Shown: piece by piece, positions 35,351 to 45,956 of the stretch
Position numbering within the stretch: position 1 is the first letter of the stretch
Layout of the letters: every line of letters starts with the position of its first letter
NCBI RefSeq assembly: GCF_029867415.1
Contig: NC_081186.1
Span: 27,345,915 to 27,409,914 of the forward strand
Direction of reading: 5' to 3'
Length of the DNA stretch: 64,000 bases
DNA from: Vicia villosa
Taxonomy: Eukaryota > Streptophyta > Magnoliopsida > Fabales > Fabaceae
The notes under the pieces: generated by a model
Seen by the model: only the letters and a program-made list of their open reading frames with translations
Database searches by the model: none
What the model was told of the DNA's origin: nothing
Translations under genes and position numbers: made by a program

Positions 35351-38344
35351 TTATTTTGAGGATTTAATAGGACAAGCAATAATCTTTAACTTTTGTTTTA
35401 AGAAATTGAATCTATCTTCTATCAATGGTTTGGTAAAGATATCAGCTAGTTGATTTTGAGTTTGTACAAAAATTAATTCTACTTCTTCTTTTTGAACATG
35501 GTCTCTGATAAAATGATGTTTTATTTCAATGTGTTTAGACCTGGAATGTTGTATAGGATTTTTTGATAAATTTATAGCACTAGTATTATCACAATAAATA
35601 GGTACCTTGGAGTAATTTAGAGAGTAGTCTTCCAATTGGTTTTTTATCCAAATGATCTGTGAGCAACAGTTAGCTGCTGACACATATTCAGCCTCAGTTG
35701 TGGAAAGTGCAATAGTACTTTATTTTTTACATGACCAAGTTGTAAGAGCATCTCCTAGGATTTGACATGCGCCACTAGTACTTTTTCTTTCTACTTTGTC
35801 TCCAGCGTAGTCAGCATCACAATAAGTTTTTAAGTCAAATTCTGAATTTCTTTGGTACCAAAGACCAATGTTAGTTGTACCTATAAGATATCTGAGAATA
35901 CGCTTTACAACAGTAAGATGAGATTCTTTGGGATCTGTTTGGAATCTAGCACAAAGTCCAACTGAGAATACAATGTCAGGACGACTTGCAGTTAAATAAA
36001 GTAAAGATCCAATCATACCACAATATTCTTTTTCAGAAGTACTTATTCCTTTTTCATCTTTGTCTAGACTGGAGGAAGGATGCATAGGTGTAGACATAAT
36101 TTTTGCATTTGTCATACCATATTTTTTTAAAATATCTTTGATGTATTTTTCTTGAAAGATAAAGATACCTTCTTCTGATTGTTTTATTTGGAGTCCTAGA
36201 AAATATCTTAACTCACCCATCATGCTCATTTCAAATTCACTTTTCATGAGTTTTGAGAAATCATCACACGTTTTTTCATTTGTTGATCCAAAAATGATGT
36301 CATCCACATAAATTTGAACAATTAAAAGATCTTTCTTATATGATTTTTTAAATAGGGTAGTGTCATTTTTTCCTCTAGAAAAGTCATTTTCAAGTAAGAA
36401 AAGACTAAGTCTTTCGTACCAAGCTATAGGAGCTTGTTTAAGACCATAGAGAGCTTTTGTTAATTTAAAGACATGATTTGGAAATTTTGAATCCTGAAAT
36501 CCAGGTGGTTGTTTAACAAAAACTTCTTCATTTAAAAAACCATTTAAGAATGCACTTTTAACATCCATTTGAAAGAGTTTTATACCTTTGTGTGCTGCAT
36601 ATGCAAGAAGGATACGTATAGCCTCAAGTCTAGCTACAGGAGCATAAGTTTCGTCATAATCAATTCCTTCTTGTTGATTATACCCTTGAGCAACTAGTCT
36701 AGCTTTATTTCTTATAATGTTTCCATCTTCATCTAGCTTATTTCTGAAAATCCATCTGGTTTCAATAATAGTTTTATCAAGAGGATTTGGAACGAGATTC
36801 CATACCTGATTCTTTTCAAATTGTGCAAGTTCTTCAGTCATGGCTTGGATCCATGAATCATCTTGTATTGCATCGTTTATATGTTTGGGTTCAATTTGAG
36901 ATATCATTGCTAGGTTGTTGTTTTTGTCTTTGAAGAATTGTCTTGTACGTACTTGATCAGAGGTTTCACCAATAATTACATCATGAGGATGATGTGGTAC
37001 AGTTTTCCATCCTTTTGGAGGAGTTGGAAGGGATTCTTCCATAGCGTCTTCATGGATTTCTTTGTTGAGGATTTCCATCTGTTCATCTAATTCATCATCA
37101 AGACTTTCAATGGTGGAAGGTTCATTAGTTTCATTAAATATAACATGCATGCTTTCTTCTGCACATTGATTTTTGAGATTGTAAATTCTATATCCTTTTG
37201 AAGTTTGAGAGTATCCAACAAATATTCCTTTGTCAGATTTAGAGTCAAATTTCCCTAGATTATCTTTGTTATTTAAGATATAACAATAACATCCAAAAAC
37301 ACGAAAGTAAGAAATGTTTGGAGTTATATTTTTCCATAACTCATAGGGAGTTTTGTTTAACATTTTTCTAATGGTAACTCTGTTTATAATGTAACAGGAT
37401 GTATTAACAGCTTCAGCCCAAAAATATTTTTCTACATTTGATTCATTTATCATAGTTCTAGCCATTTCTTGAAGACTTCTATTTTTCCTTTCAACAACAC
37501 CATTTTGTTGAGGAGTCCTAGGACATGAAAAATTGTGAGAAATTCCATTTTCTTCAAAGAATTGTTTAAAAGAGGAATTTTCAAATTCTCCTCCGTGATC
37601 ACTTCTTACTGAAATAATTTTAGAACTTTTTTCATTTTGAACTTTTGTGCAGAAATTTTTGAAAGCCTCAAAAGAGTCATCTTTGTGTTTGAGGAATAGA
37701 ACCCAAGTGAATCTAGAGTAATCATCTACAATTACAAACCTGTATCTTTTTCCACTAAGACTTGAAGTTTTGACAGGACCAAACAAGTCCACATGAATGA
37801 GTTCTAACGGTTTATTTGAAGACACAATATTTTTTGATTTGAAGCTACTTTTTGCATGTTTTCCTTTGATGCAAGCTTCACACACAGCGTCTTTATTAAA
37901 TTTTATTTTGGGAATGCCTCTTACTAGTTCAAACTTTATTAGGTTTGAGATAGTCCTCATGTTGGTGTGGCCACAACGTTTGTGCCAAATCCATTTTTCA
38001 TTTTCATGAGATACAAAGCATGTTTCAGATAAAATTTCATCTAAGAAAAGAGTGTATAGATTCTTGTGTCTGGTTCCACAGAAGAGAGTTTCATTTGTGA
38101 TAGTATTTTTTACGATGCAAGTTTTTTGTTTTAATATAACTTCATAACCATTATCACACAGCCGACTTATACTTAACAGATTAGGTTTTAATCCATCTAC
38201 AAATTGAACATCTTTGATTACAGCGGAACCATTCTTACCAATGGTTCCTATACCTTTTATTTTGGCTTTTTCATTGTTGCCAAAAGTGACTGATCCTCCA
38301 TCCCTATCTTCTAGAGATATGAGGCAGTCTTTATCTCCAGTCAT
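35351..38344 (-). pseudogene. Pol of copia element 1 (protease, integrase, RT, RNase H), one in-frame stop
   Basis: The main frame spans 38,344-35,720 (874 residues) and continues in the same frame, after a TAA at 35,720-35,722, to 35,351. Order: protease remainder (catalytic DSG just upstream of the first Met at 38,344), HHCC zinc motif with CEAC (about 120-160), integrase core ([23 protein letters not shown]), RT with [11 protein letters not shown] and YVDD (about 678), and RNase H with DADYAGD. Then comes the stop within CKK*STIALSTTEAEY and the tail ending LADIFTKPLIEDRF. The TAA stands where the family has Gln (CAA), a C-to-T change. The order protease-IN-RT-RH is copia-type. The gag-protease junction has a TGA and a frame change. 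Confidence 0.93.
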
Positions 38345-40193
38345 GTGACGAGAGCAACCGCTGTCCAGGTATCAAACCTTTTTCTTTATTGAGAGAAGAC
38401 AATCCTGCAGAAGAGGTTAGCATTTTCTTAGGTACCCATATTTGAGTGGGTCCTTTAGGGTTAGGTTTATCTTTAGAAAATTTAATTTTTATGAGTTTGG
38501 AAGCTGGTACAAATTTTATGGGTTTGGAGAGAGATTTTTCTTTCCAAGAAGAAAATATATTGTTTTGTTTTTTAACATGGTTTTGTTTAAATGGTTTTTT
38601 AAAAAAACATTTTGACTCATCGTGATTTGTTTTCTTACAGTAGCAGCATTTTTTTGCTTGCACTAAAGTGATGATACCTGAGTTTGTATTTTTAATATGA
38701 GGTGTAAAAAACGTTTCATACATTTTTTTATTCTTTGAGGATTTGAATCCTATTCCTGCTTTATCAAAAATACCTGATTGTGATCCCATTATGTTTTGAA
38801 ATGTTTTAGTAGACCTAACAAATTTTGTGATATCCTGAGTTATATTTTCTATCTTGTTTTCTAAAGTTTCTATTTTTGGAAGATTTGAATTATCAATTAG
38901 TGATTTTTGTTTAGAGGAGAGAGAAGAGTGAGCATTGTATAAATTAGTTATTGTGACAGATTGTTTATCAATGGTTTTCTTTAACTCTTCCTTTTCTTTG
39001 ATTAGGTTTGAAATTTGTTCTTTCTGGTAAAAACATTTTTGAGTTAAGAGGTTTGAATCCTCTAGCAGATTGTCAAACATAATATTCATTTCATGACAAG
39101 TAGCACAGGATATAAGAGGACTTACTTCAGATTCAGAGGTAGTCATAAGGCATAGATTTGCTTCTTCTTCGTCAGTGTCTGAGTTTGAGTTTTCAGAGCC
39201 ATCCCATGAAGCCATCATTGACTTCTTTTTGAAAGGTGTTCCTTTGACGAACCTTCTTTGTTGAGGACATTCAGTTTTGAAGTGTCCAACTTTGTTACAT
39301 CAATAACATGTGATTTTGCTTTTATCTATCTCAGCCTTAGGAGGATCTCTTCGAAATGGTCGTTTGTTTTGTCCTCTTCGAAATAACATTTGCTGAATGC
39401 GTTTAGATATGAGTGCTAAATCATCCTCATCTTCAGAAGGGGATTCATTTGACTCCTCAATTTTTTGTTGAGTTTCTTTTAAGTTTTGAACAGCCTTGAG
39501 AGCAATTGATTTTCCTTTCTTAAGTGGTTTATCTTCTAGAATGATACATTCATGAGCATGAAGAGACCCAACAAGTTCCTCAACTGGTAGACTTGTTAGA
39601 TCTTTAGCTTGAGTAATAGCAGTGACCATTGGTCTCCATACTTTAGGGAGACATCTAAGTAATTTTCTTATCCTCTCGTGAGGAGAGTATGTTTTTCCAA
39701 GAGATCTTAATTCATTAATAATAATTGTAAATCTGGAGAATATTTCGTCTATGGTTTCATCTTCTTTCATTTCAAATGTTTCAAAATTTCTTACTCCCAT
39801 ATCTATTCTTTCTTCTTTAACATGACTTGTTCCTTCATGATGGATTTCAAGTTTGTCCCAGATTTCTTTAGCAGTGTTACATTCTTCAATTCTATCGTAT
39901 TCTTCTCTGCTAAGAGCACATGATAAAATAAATTGAGCTTTTGAGTTTAAGAGTACCTGATTTTTTTCTTCAGGAGTCCACAACGCTTGAGGTTTTGGGG
40001 CAGCAGGAGCAGCGTCACTGGCAACAGTCATTGGAGTGAAGTTTCCTATTTGAATAATAGACCACATATTTATATCTTGAGATAAGAGAAAGAGTCTCAT
40101 TTTACCTTTCCAATAGTCGTAGTCAATTCCGTTGAAGAGTGGAGGTCTGTGGGACGATCCTCCTTCAGCAATGAATTTTGTTTGTTCAGCCAT
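38331..40193 (-). pseudogene. Gag of copia element 1, stop in the zinc knuckle
   Basis: The frame opens at 40,193 (MAEQTKFIAEGG) and includes FNGIDYDYWKGKMRLFL and a UBN2/Retrotran_gag_2-type helical region (about residues 80-200, FSRFTIIINELRSLG, then LRCLPKVWRPMVTAI). It then reaches ITCY followed by TGA (39,300-39,302), exactly inside the CCHC zinc knuckle. The knuckle continues in frame as CNKVGHFKTEC, where the stop replaces what is probably Trp. The same frame then runs to 38,331 with a coiled-coil-like Ser/Lys-rich tail. It overlaps pol by 14 bases, with pol in the +1 frame. Confidence 0.9.
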
Positions 40194-40254
40194 TTTTTAG
40201 GTCGTTGTGATCGTTTTACTCTAACACGGTTAAGTGTAGTTTTTCAGAGCCCGA

Positions 40255-40266
40255 GCTCTGATACCA
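40255..40266 (-). other. Primer-binding site of copia element 1
   Basis: On the minus strand TGGTATCAGAGC, complementary to initiator tRNA-Met, follows the 5' LTR end (CCAACA, then AT). Confidence 0.95.
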
Positions 40267-40268
40267 AT

Positions 40269-41147
40269 TGTTGGAAATAAATGTCACTAGAAAGGGGGGG
40301 GGGGGGGGTTGAATAGTGACCTCTTAAAATTTTAGTTTAAGTGTGTTAAAGTTGATGTAAAGAAATAAATGACTGGTAATGAAGAACACACAGAGGTTTA
40401 TACTGGTTCACCAAAAGGATTAGTTCAGTCCTCACACACAGTGAGATTTTCTTATATCTTACACTTTTATCCTTTAAACGAGGGATAAAAATGTTACACT
40501 TTACACAACCTCAAAAGGTTCTTACACACACTTAAGGAATTACTTTAGACCTTTCTTTCACACTTGTTACAACCAAGATTTTATATCTCTTGAGGATATA
40601 CAAAAGTATTGAATGGATGATTTGAAGATGATTCACTATTTGGCAGTGATAAGTTTACTTTTCTCTTCTTGTGTATATGATAAGCTTTTTGGACTTTGAT
40701 TCAAAATAAGATTAAGCTTGAATGTCAAATTTGTTTTGTTCTTTGCAAGAGGTGCTAGTTATATAGATGCTTTGAAGAATATGACCGTTTGTATTTGCAT
40801 GATAATAAAATATCATTCTTTGCTGGATGTGTACTTTGAGGAGATCAGAGACTAGTCCTTTGAGTAGATGAATAATCTGTCTTAGCTGGCAGTGTACTTT
40901 GAGGAGACCAGAGACTAGTCCTTTGAGTAGATGATCATTATCATTTGAATATATGTGCGTTGGTGTATTTTGATATGATGGAATCTGATGTCATTTGTAC
41001 TGAATGCTTTTGCCAATGTATTGATAAGATCATGTTAAAGCTAAAACAAAATATATAGTATCTAACATTACGAGGACCTGCAAGGACACTTGTTAGAGGA
41101 GTTAGGATGATAGTATGTTGTCCTCAAAACTCAGAATTGTTTCAACA
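40269..41147 (-). repeat. 5' LTR of copia element 1
   Basis: 879 bp, uninterrupted, TGTTGGAAAT...TTTCAACA on the plus strand. It contains a longer G-tract (15 G) than its partner LTR. Confidence 0.95.
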
Positions 41148-41424
41148 CATTCCTCATTCCTTGCTAAGAACCTTTTTAGGTAGTCCTTCTTAAAGACACC
41201 TTTCAGCCTTTTCAGGTAGTAGTCTTTAAAGACACTCCTCATCCCTTGCTAAGAAACTTTTTAGGCAGTCCTTCTAAGACATCTTTCAGCCTTTTCAGGT
41301 AGTCGTCTTTAAAGACATTCCTCGTTCTTCGCTAAGAACCTTTTCAGGTAGCCTTCTTCAAGACAAATGTTCATATCCATTCCGGAAATCTTTTCAGGTA
41401 GTATTATAGAAGACATTACTTCAT
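41148..41424 (+). repeat. Tandem array B, right part (about 6 units)
   Basis: Continuation of the array interrupted by copia element 1: CTTTTTAGGTAGTC, then AAAGACA units to about 41,424. Units with GTCTTTAAAGAC form a perfect 12-bp palindrome. Confidence 0.88.
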
Positions 41425-41510
41425 TCCACTCATTACATCAGTCAACATATGCATAGGCATAAGCATTATCCCATACATCAAAAAAACTCTGGTGCTAAGT
41501 TACATTGTCC

Positions 41511-41764
41511 ACCTGCTTTCCGGTAACCTTACCGATGCCAGTAACCTTACTGAGATATTCTTCCCAATCACCTGATTGATGCTTTCCGGTAACCTTACTA
41601 ATGCCAGTAACCTTACTGAGATATTCTTCCCAATCACCTGATTGATGCTTCCCGGTAACCTTACCGATGCCAGTAACCTTGCTGAGATATTCTTCCCAAT
41701 CACCTGATTGATGTATCCTGGTAACCTTACCGATGATAGCAACCTTGCTGTTCATTTCACTCAT
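41511..41764 (+). repeat. Tandem array C (66-bp units, 3.8 copies)
   Basis: Unit starts are at about 41,512, 41,578, 41,644 and 41,710. Each unit has two hairpins with the same loop: CGGTA-ACCT-TACCG and CAGTA-ACCT-TACTG, with paired changes in the last unit. Because 66 is a multiple of three, a repeat-encoded frame stays open on the minus strand. It is not a credible gene. Confidence 0.9.
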
Positions 41765-41824
41765 AAAAATACATACGCATTAGCATATGCATATTATTTA
41801 GTGCATTCACATACTACAAAAGTC

Positions 41825-42035
41825 TTCCGACCCTCGAGTCGTCAGTTTCCAACCCTCGTGTTGTGATAGGTGTGTTTTCCGACCCTCGAGTCGTGAGTTT
41901 CCAACCCTCGTGTCGTGATAGGTGTGTTTTCCGACCCTCGAGTCGTGATTTTCTAAACATATCGTTTCCTTTCCGACCCTCGAGTCGTGAATATTTGGCA
42001 TGCTACTTTCTCCGACCCTCGAGTCGTGAGTCTCC
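41825..42035 (+). repeat. Short repeat cluster D (CCGACCCTCGAGTCGTGA motif)
   Basis: The 18-base motif occurs five times (41,827; 41,879; 41,931; 41,974; 42,011, approximately). Two CCAACCCTCGTGTYGTGA variants lie between the first copies, so the early part has a roughly 52-bp period. Each motif is a small inverted repeat, CGAC/GTCG or CAAC/GTTG. Confidence 0.85.
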
Positions 42036-42054
42036 AAACAGGTGAATCTTTTTC

Positions 42055-42640
42055 ATGCAGTTACGCTTGTCAGAACCATGGCAGGCAATTCCTTTAATAC
42101 AGGTAAGTTTGCTAGAACTATAGCAAATGATCTACTCTTATGCAGGTACGCTTGTCAGAACCATGGCAGGTAATTCCTATGGCGCAGGTGAGTTTGCGAT
42201 AACCCTCGCAAATTATCCTAATGGTGCAGGTGAGTTTGCGATAACCCTCGCAAATAATCCTAATGGTGCATGTGAGTTTGCGATAACCCTCGCAAATTAT
42301 CCTAATGGTGCAGGTGAGTTTGCGATAACCCTCGCAAATAATCCTAATGGTACAGGTGAGTTTGCGATAACCCTCGCAAATTATCCTAATAGTGCGGGTG
42401 AATTTGCTATAACCCTAGCAAATAATCCTAATGGTGCAGGTGAGTTTGCGATAACCCTCGCAAATTATCCTAATGGTGCAGGTGAGTTTGCGATAACCCT
42501 CGCAAATTATCCTAATGGTGCAGGTGAGTTTGCTATAACCCTAGCAAAGGATCCTATTGGTGCAGGTGAGTTTGCTATAACCCTAGCAAACTATCCTAAT
42601 GGTGCAGGTGAGCTTATTAGAATCATAACAAGTGATCCCT
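42055..42640 (+). repeat. Tandem array E (42-bp units, 10 plus diverged flanking copies)
   Basis: Ten units of 42 bp run from 42,181 to about 42,600. Diverged copies lie at 42,060-42,180 and 42,600-42,640. Alternate units differ at TTAT/AATA, suggesting an 84-bp dimer as amplification unit. Each unit has a 6-bp hairpin TTTGCG-ATAACCCT-CGCAAA or TTTGCT...AGCAAA. The 42-bp length keeps a frame open through all copies (GAGEFAITLANYPN repeated), but the start lies in the repeat flank and the end in unrelated sequence, so I do not call a gene. Confidence 0.92.
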
Positions 42641-42833
42641 CTTACAAGTCCTCGCTATGTAAGACCCAGGCTTTAGCAGGACGGTTCTTTTCTCTCACGC
42701 TCGAGCACAAGATTTTCAAAGGTTTCTTCGATTGGGTTTATCACGTGAGTCCCTCGGCAGTGATATTCTCCAAAACATCATCAACAAAGGTTTTATTTTT
42801 CTTTTTCAAAATTTACTAACATACTTCAACTAA
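42641..42833 (+). other. Ogre-type body between array E and a solo LTR
   Basis: About 190 bp without a recognised feature. It ends at the CATAG duplicated by the solo LTR insertion. Confidence 0.4.
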
Positions 42834-42838
42834 CATAG

Positions 42839-45578
42839 TGTCATACCCCAAAATTTGCCCGATCAGATCTACGTCTCTTAATCTATCAAGAGTCTAAATT
42901 AAGAGTCATGGGGTTTGACATTTCTATTGTCAAACCCGCACTCTTATAAATCAGGTTGAGTTGAAGCAATGGCGTAATTAACAGGTGTTTAGGACCCAAA
43001 CGCGGGGCCCAATTATTACAAGGGTTTCTATCATTTTTGGGGTATTTTTGGGTTTTAATAACATTTGTTTTGATTTATCATGACTAACTATTAAGTATTT
43101 AGCATTATTAATTTTCATTTTTAATATTAATAGGATTATTATTAGGTAGTAAAAGGATTAATATTTTGATTAATTAGGTTTATTATTTTAATTAGGTTTT
43201 AGTAATTGTATATATTAGAATTATTATTATTAATTTCATTTAGCTATTAGTATTAGTTTTTATTACTAACTACTTTTACTAATTACTAGTTATTAAAAAA
43301 AAATATAAAAAAACAAGAGTAGCTCGTGGGGCCTTGTGTGAAAAGGTCCAAAATAGCCAACCTTGAGGACAAAACCGAGCCACTGTATTGAAAAAAGAGA
43401 GGAGGATCAAAATATAGCAAGATTAGATTGATTCCAAAATCAAAGATATTGACATCAATTAACAAGATTTGAAGGCAAATGTGTTGACCTAATGGATCCT
43501 CTATAAAGAGAGAAGAATTGCAGACGTGAGAGGGGTTTTTTTTTTTGGCAGCCTCTAAGCGTAAAACCGAGTTCATGAAACTCAAAGGAAGGACCAATTC
43601 GTTTTCTAAGTTACAGCCTAATTCTGGTCAAATAAATGGTGCCAATCGATTCCTTATTAATTACTGAGCGAATTTGAATCATCAGCCTCTATCTAAAACG
43701 CGTGCATACGCATCTGGACGCTCACGGTTCGAGCCTCAGAATTTTTGGTTCGAGGTCCATCATGGAGACATCATAAATCGAGTTCGGATGCAGATTTGTG
43801 TTGATAATTGTGTTTACGACCTCTCTGTGCCATTTGATTGGAGTTTTATTGCAGGTTTCATGAATCACCATAACTAGGGTTCATTAGTTTTAGTTTGGGG
43901 GCGGACAAATAGAGACCAAATTGCGCAAAAGTAACGATGGTTTTGCACGCAGGGGATGAAGTTCAATCGATCTGGGTTGTCCATTGGGGTTTAACGGTGA
44001 TGAATTAATGGATTTGGAGAAGAAGACCTATGGCCACGGTTTGAAGCCGTAGGTAAAAGGCTGTGTTTTTTTCTGCAAATGTCCAACGAAGAAGAAGAAG
44101 CGTGTTTCACTTTTTTAAATTTATTTTCATTCGTTTTATTTTTCTATATTAAAGTTTGCGTTTGTAGTTATGACAGCAAATGAGCGCAGCGCGTGTGGCT
44201 AGGCATTCTTGTTGGTGAGCGGAATAACCTGGGTTCAATCCCCAGGTTTTGCACTATTTTTTCCAAAATATTCCTTTGCAGATTTCATGTATCTCTCGCG
44301 TGAAGGAACACGTTGTACCTCACATCCAGGCCATAGAGCCACCACGCAGGATCATCACCCAGGTTTTATTTAATATTTTTTTATTTATTTTATTAGTTAA
44401 ATACTAGGATTAAATGTTGATTAATATAATTAGGGTTTAATTAAGTTATAAAATTAGGGATTAGAAAAAAATCAAAATTAGGATTAGGGTTAGGAGTATA
44501 ACATTTTCCCCGATTATTCGATTATATCGATTATTCGACTTAATTAATTTAACTAATTTTAATTAATATTAAATCACAAAAACCTATAAAGGTTAACTAT
44601 TAGGGTTTGCCCAATCCCACTGCCCATTTGGCAAAGAACAATAATTCTTACTAATTCTCTCCTTGACCCGACTAAAGCTATTAGTCGCAGTAGACGAGAG
44701 ATAAAGATAATAAAAACAATAAACTCTAATTTCCCCTTTAACGGATAAATGGTGGATGAATATCTATTTCATCCCGCCTTCGAATTAGTCGACTCTCTAT
44801 GTCGTACTGATCAAATATCTGAATAAAGTAATAAAATAATTTAATTAATCCTTTATTTAAATTCTCTCCTCGACCCGACTAAATCTATTAGTCGCATTAG
44901 ACGAGGGATAAAAAATACATAAAATTCAAAACACATTGAATTTGCTGCCCGCGACGATCAATCTATCGATCTGAGTAACCAGCAATGCTCCTTAATCCGT
45001 TAGCTATACTGACCAAATCTATTGGTCATTGCATCTAACGGTGACATATCAAATCAGGGTTGTACGCCCAAATCTTAAAACACACATAAAACACTCAAAA
45101 TTTCATCTCTTCCATTCTGCGATGTTCAAACTACGATAAGGTAATTCAAAATACCTTCGAACTTCGTATTTCAAAAACTACGACAGACCATTCAAAAAGC
45201 CTCAAAACAACTTCAAACACCTCCATAATCAATTCTAAGGCGTACAATCTTGTGCTCGAACTACGTTGACTCTGATTCTCCCTAAGGAGATACGTAGGCA
45301 CTTGGATAACCAAGGCGAGTCCCCTTCCTCAAAATCTCAATTTAGTTCAAATCTCATTTTTTACCCTTTTCACTTCTTTAGCTATTAACCTTAACTTTTA
45401 GCCATAAAACTGTTACCTTAGATTCAAAGCCATAGGAAAGGGTTGAGGGTGCCTAACACCTTCCCTCGACCTGATTATAATAACTTACCCAGAAATCTCT
45501 TAACTGCGTAGGGTTTCCTATTCGCCCTTCAGAATAGGTGGCGACTCTAAAAGCTAATTTTTAGGGCAGGTTGCTACA
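42839..45578 (+). mobile_element. Ogre-type solo LTR, second subfamily
   Basis: It starts TGTCATACCCCAAAATTTGCC and ends GGTTGCTACA, with the perfect duplication CATAG on both sides (42,834-42,838 and 45,579-45,583). Length is 2740 bp. It shares blocks with the host LTR (for example TTGCTGCCCGCGACGATC, GGAGATACGTAGGCACTTGG) but differs widely elsewhere, so it is a related but distinct subfamily. A tRNA-like module is at 44,196-44,262. Confidence 0.92.
44196..44262 (+). other. tRNA-like (Pol III type) module in the second solo LTR
   Basis: An A-box-like TGGCTAGGCAT (44,196) and a perfect B box GGTTCAATCCC (44,232-44,242) lie in an 8-bp T-arm-like hairpin, AACCTGGG/CCCAGGTT with the 7-base loop TTCAATC. 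T-runs follow (four at 44,247, six at about 44,257). The A box is the weakest of the three modules. Confidence 0.5.
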
Positions 45579-45583
45579 CATAG

Positions 45584-45956
45584 CTAATAGTCATGCATCA
45601 TTCAGCTAACATACCTCATTCATACATAGTGCATATACATACATGGCTCTCATTTATTTTGAGAAGCTCACTGCATCATACATCGCATGCATCATAACAT
45701 TGCATAAAATTCAGGTTGCCTTTTTAGGCCGTGCTACAACCAAAACACTGTGGTCCCTTTCAAGAGCGTTTACTCCACACTCTGAAAAATGGTATTCACC
45801 TCAGGTGGCATCTGTAAACCCATCTCCTCCAGAACTTCTTCCCAACAAGTGCAAATTTCGGGGCATTCAATATTCAATCCTCTTCTACCTTTAGATCACG
45901 ATAGGCAGACGTACCTATCTGCCTCTTCAGGTTTAAGAAGATTGAATAGGGACAAC
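45584..45956 (+). other. 3' end of the Ogre-type body with polypurine tract
   Basis: CAT-rich sequence (CATACATCGCATGCATCAT and similar) is followed by an inverted repeat AGGCAG/CTGCCT at about 45,902-45,924. The purine-rich GAATAGGGACAAC then abuts the 3' LTR at 45,957 and would prime plus-strand synthesis. Confidence 0.65.

Larger units (their letters stand above)
27450..41147 (-). mobile_element. SIRE/Maximus-type Ty1/copia element 1 with env-like ORF
   Basis: It is flanked by the perfect 5-bp duplication CATTC (27,445-27,449 and 41,148-41,152). Read on the minus strand: 5' LTR 41,147-40,269, primer site, gag, pol, env-like frame, polypurine tracts, 3' LTR 32,267-27,450. The two LTRs differ by about ten substitutions by eye over roughly 850 bp, plus a G-tract difference and a 10-base indel. 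Coding regions carry four in-frame stops and one frame change, so it is not autonomous. Its 3' LTR is split by an Ogre-type solo LTR. Confidence 0.93.

Noticed and set aside
41495..41764. Minus-strand frame with 22-residue repeats (KHQSGDWEEYLSKVTG)
   Set aside because: It is a by-product of 66-bp tandem repeats; there is no promoter, homology or codon signal.
42055..42640. CRISPR-like appearance of regular 42-bp repeats
   Set aside because: Repeats abut without unique spacers, and the context is a plant retroelement.
42127..42819. 230-codon frame encoding ten 14-residue repeats (GAGEFAITLANYPN)
   Set aside because: The unit is 42 bp, so any stop-free unit stays open. The start lies in repeat flank, the tail is unrelated, no homology is known, and the hairpin rather than the protein sequence is what is conserved.
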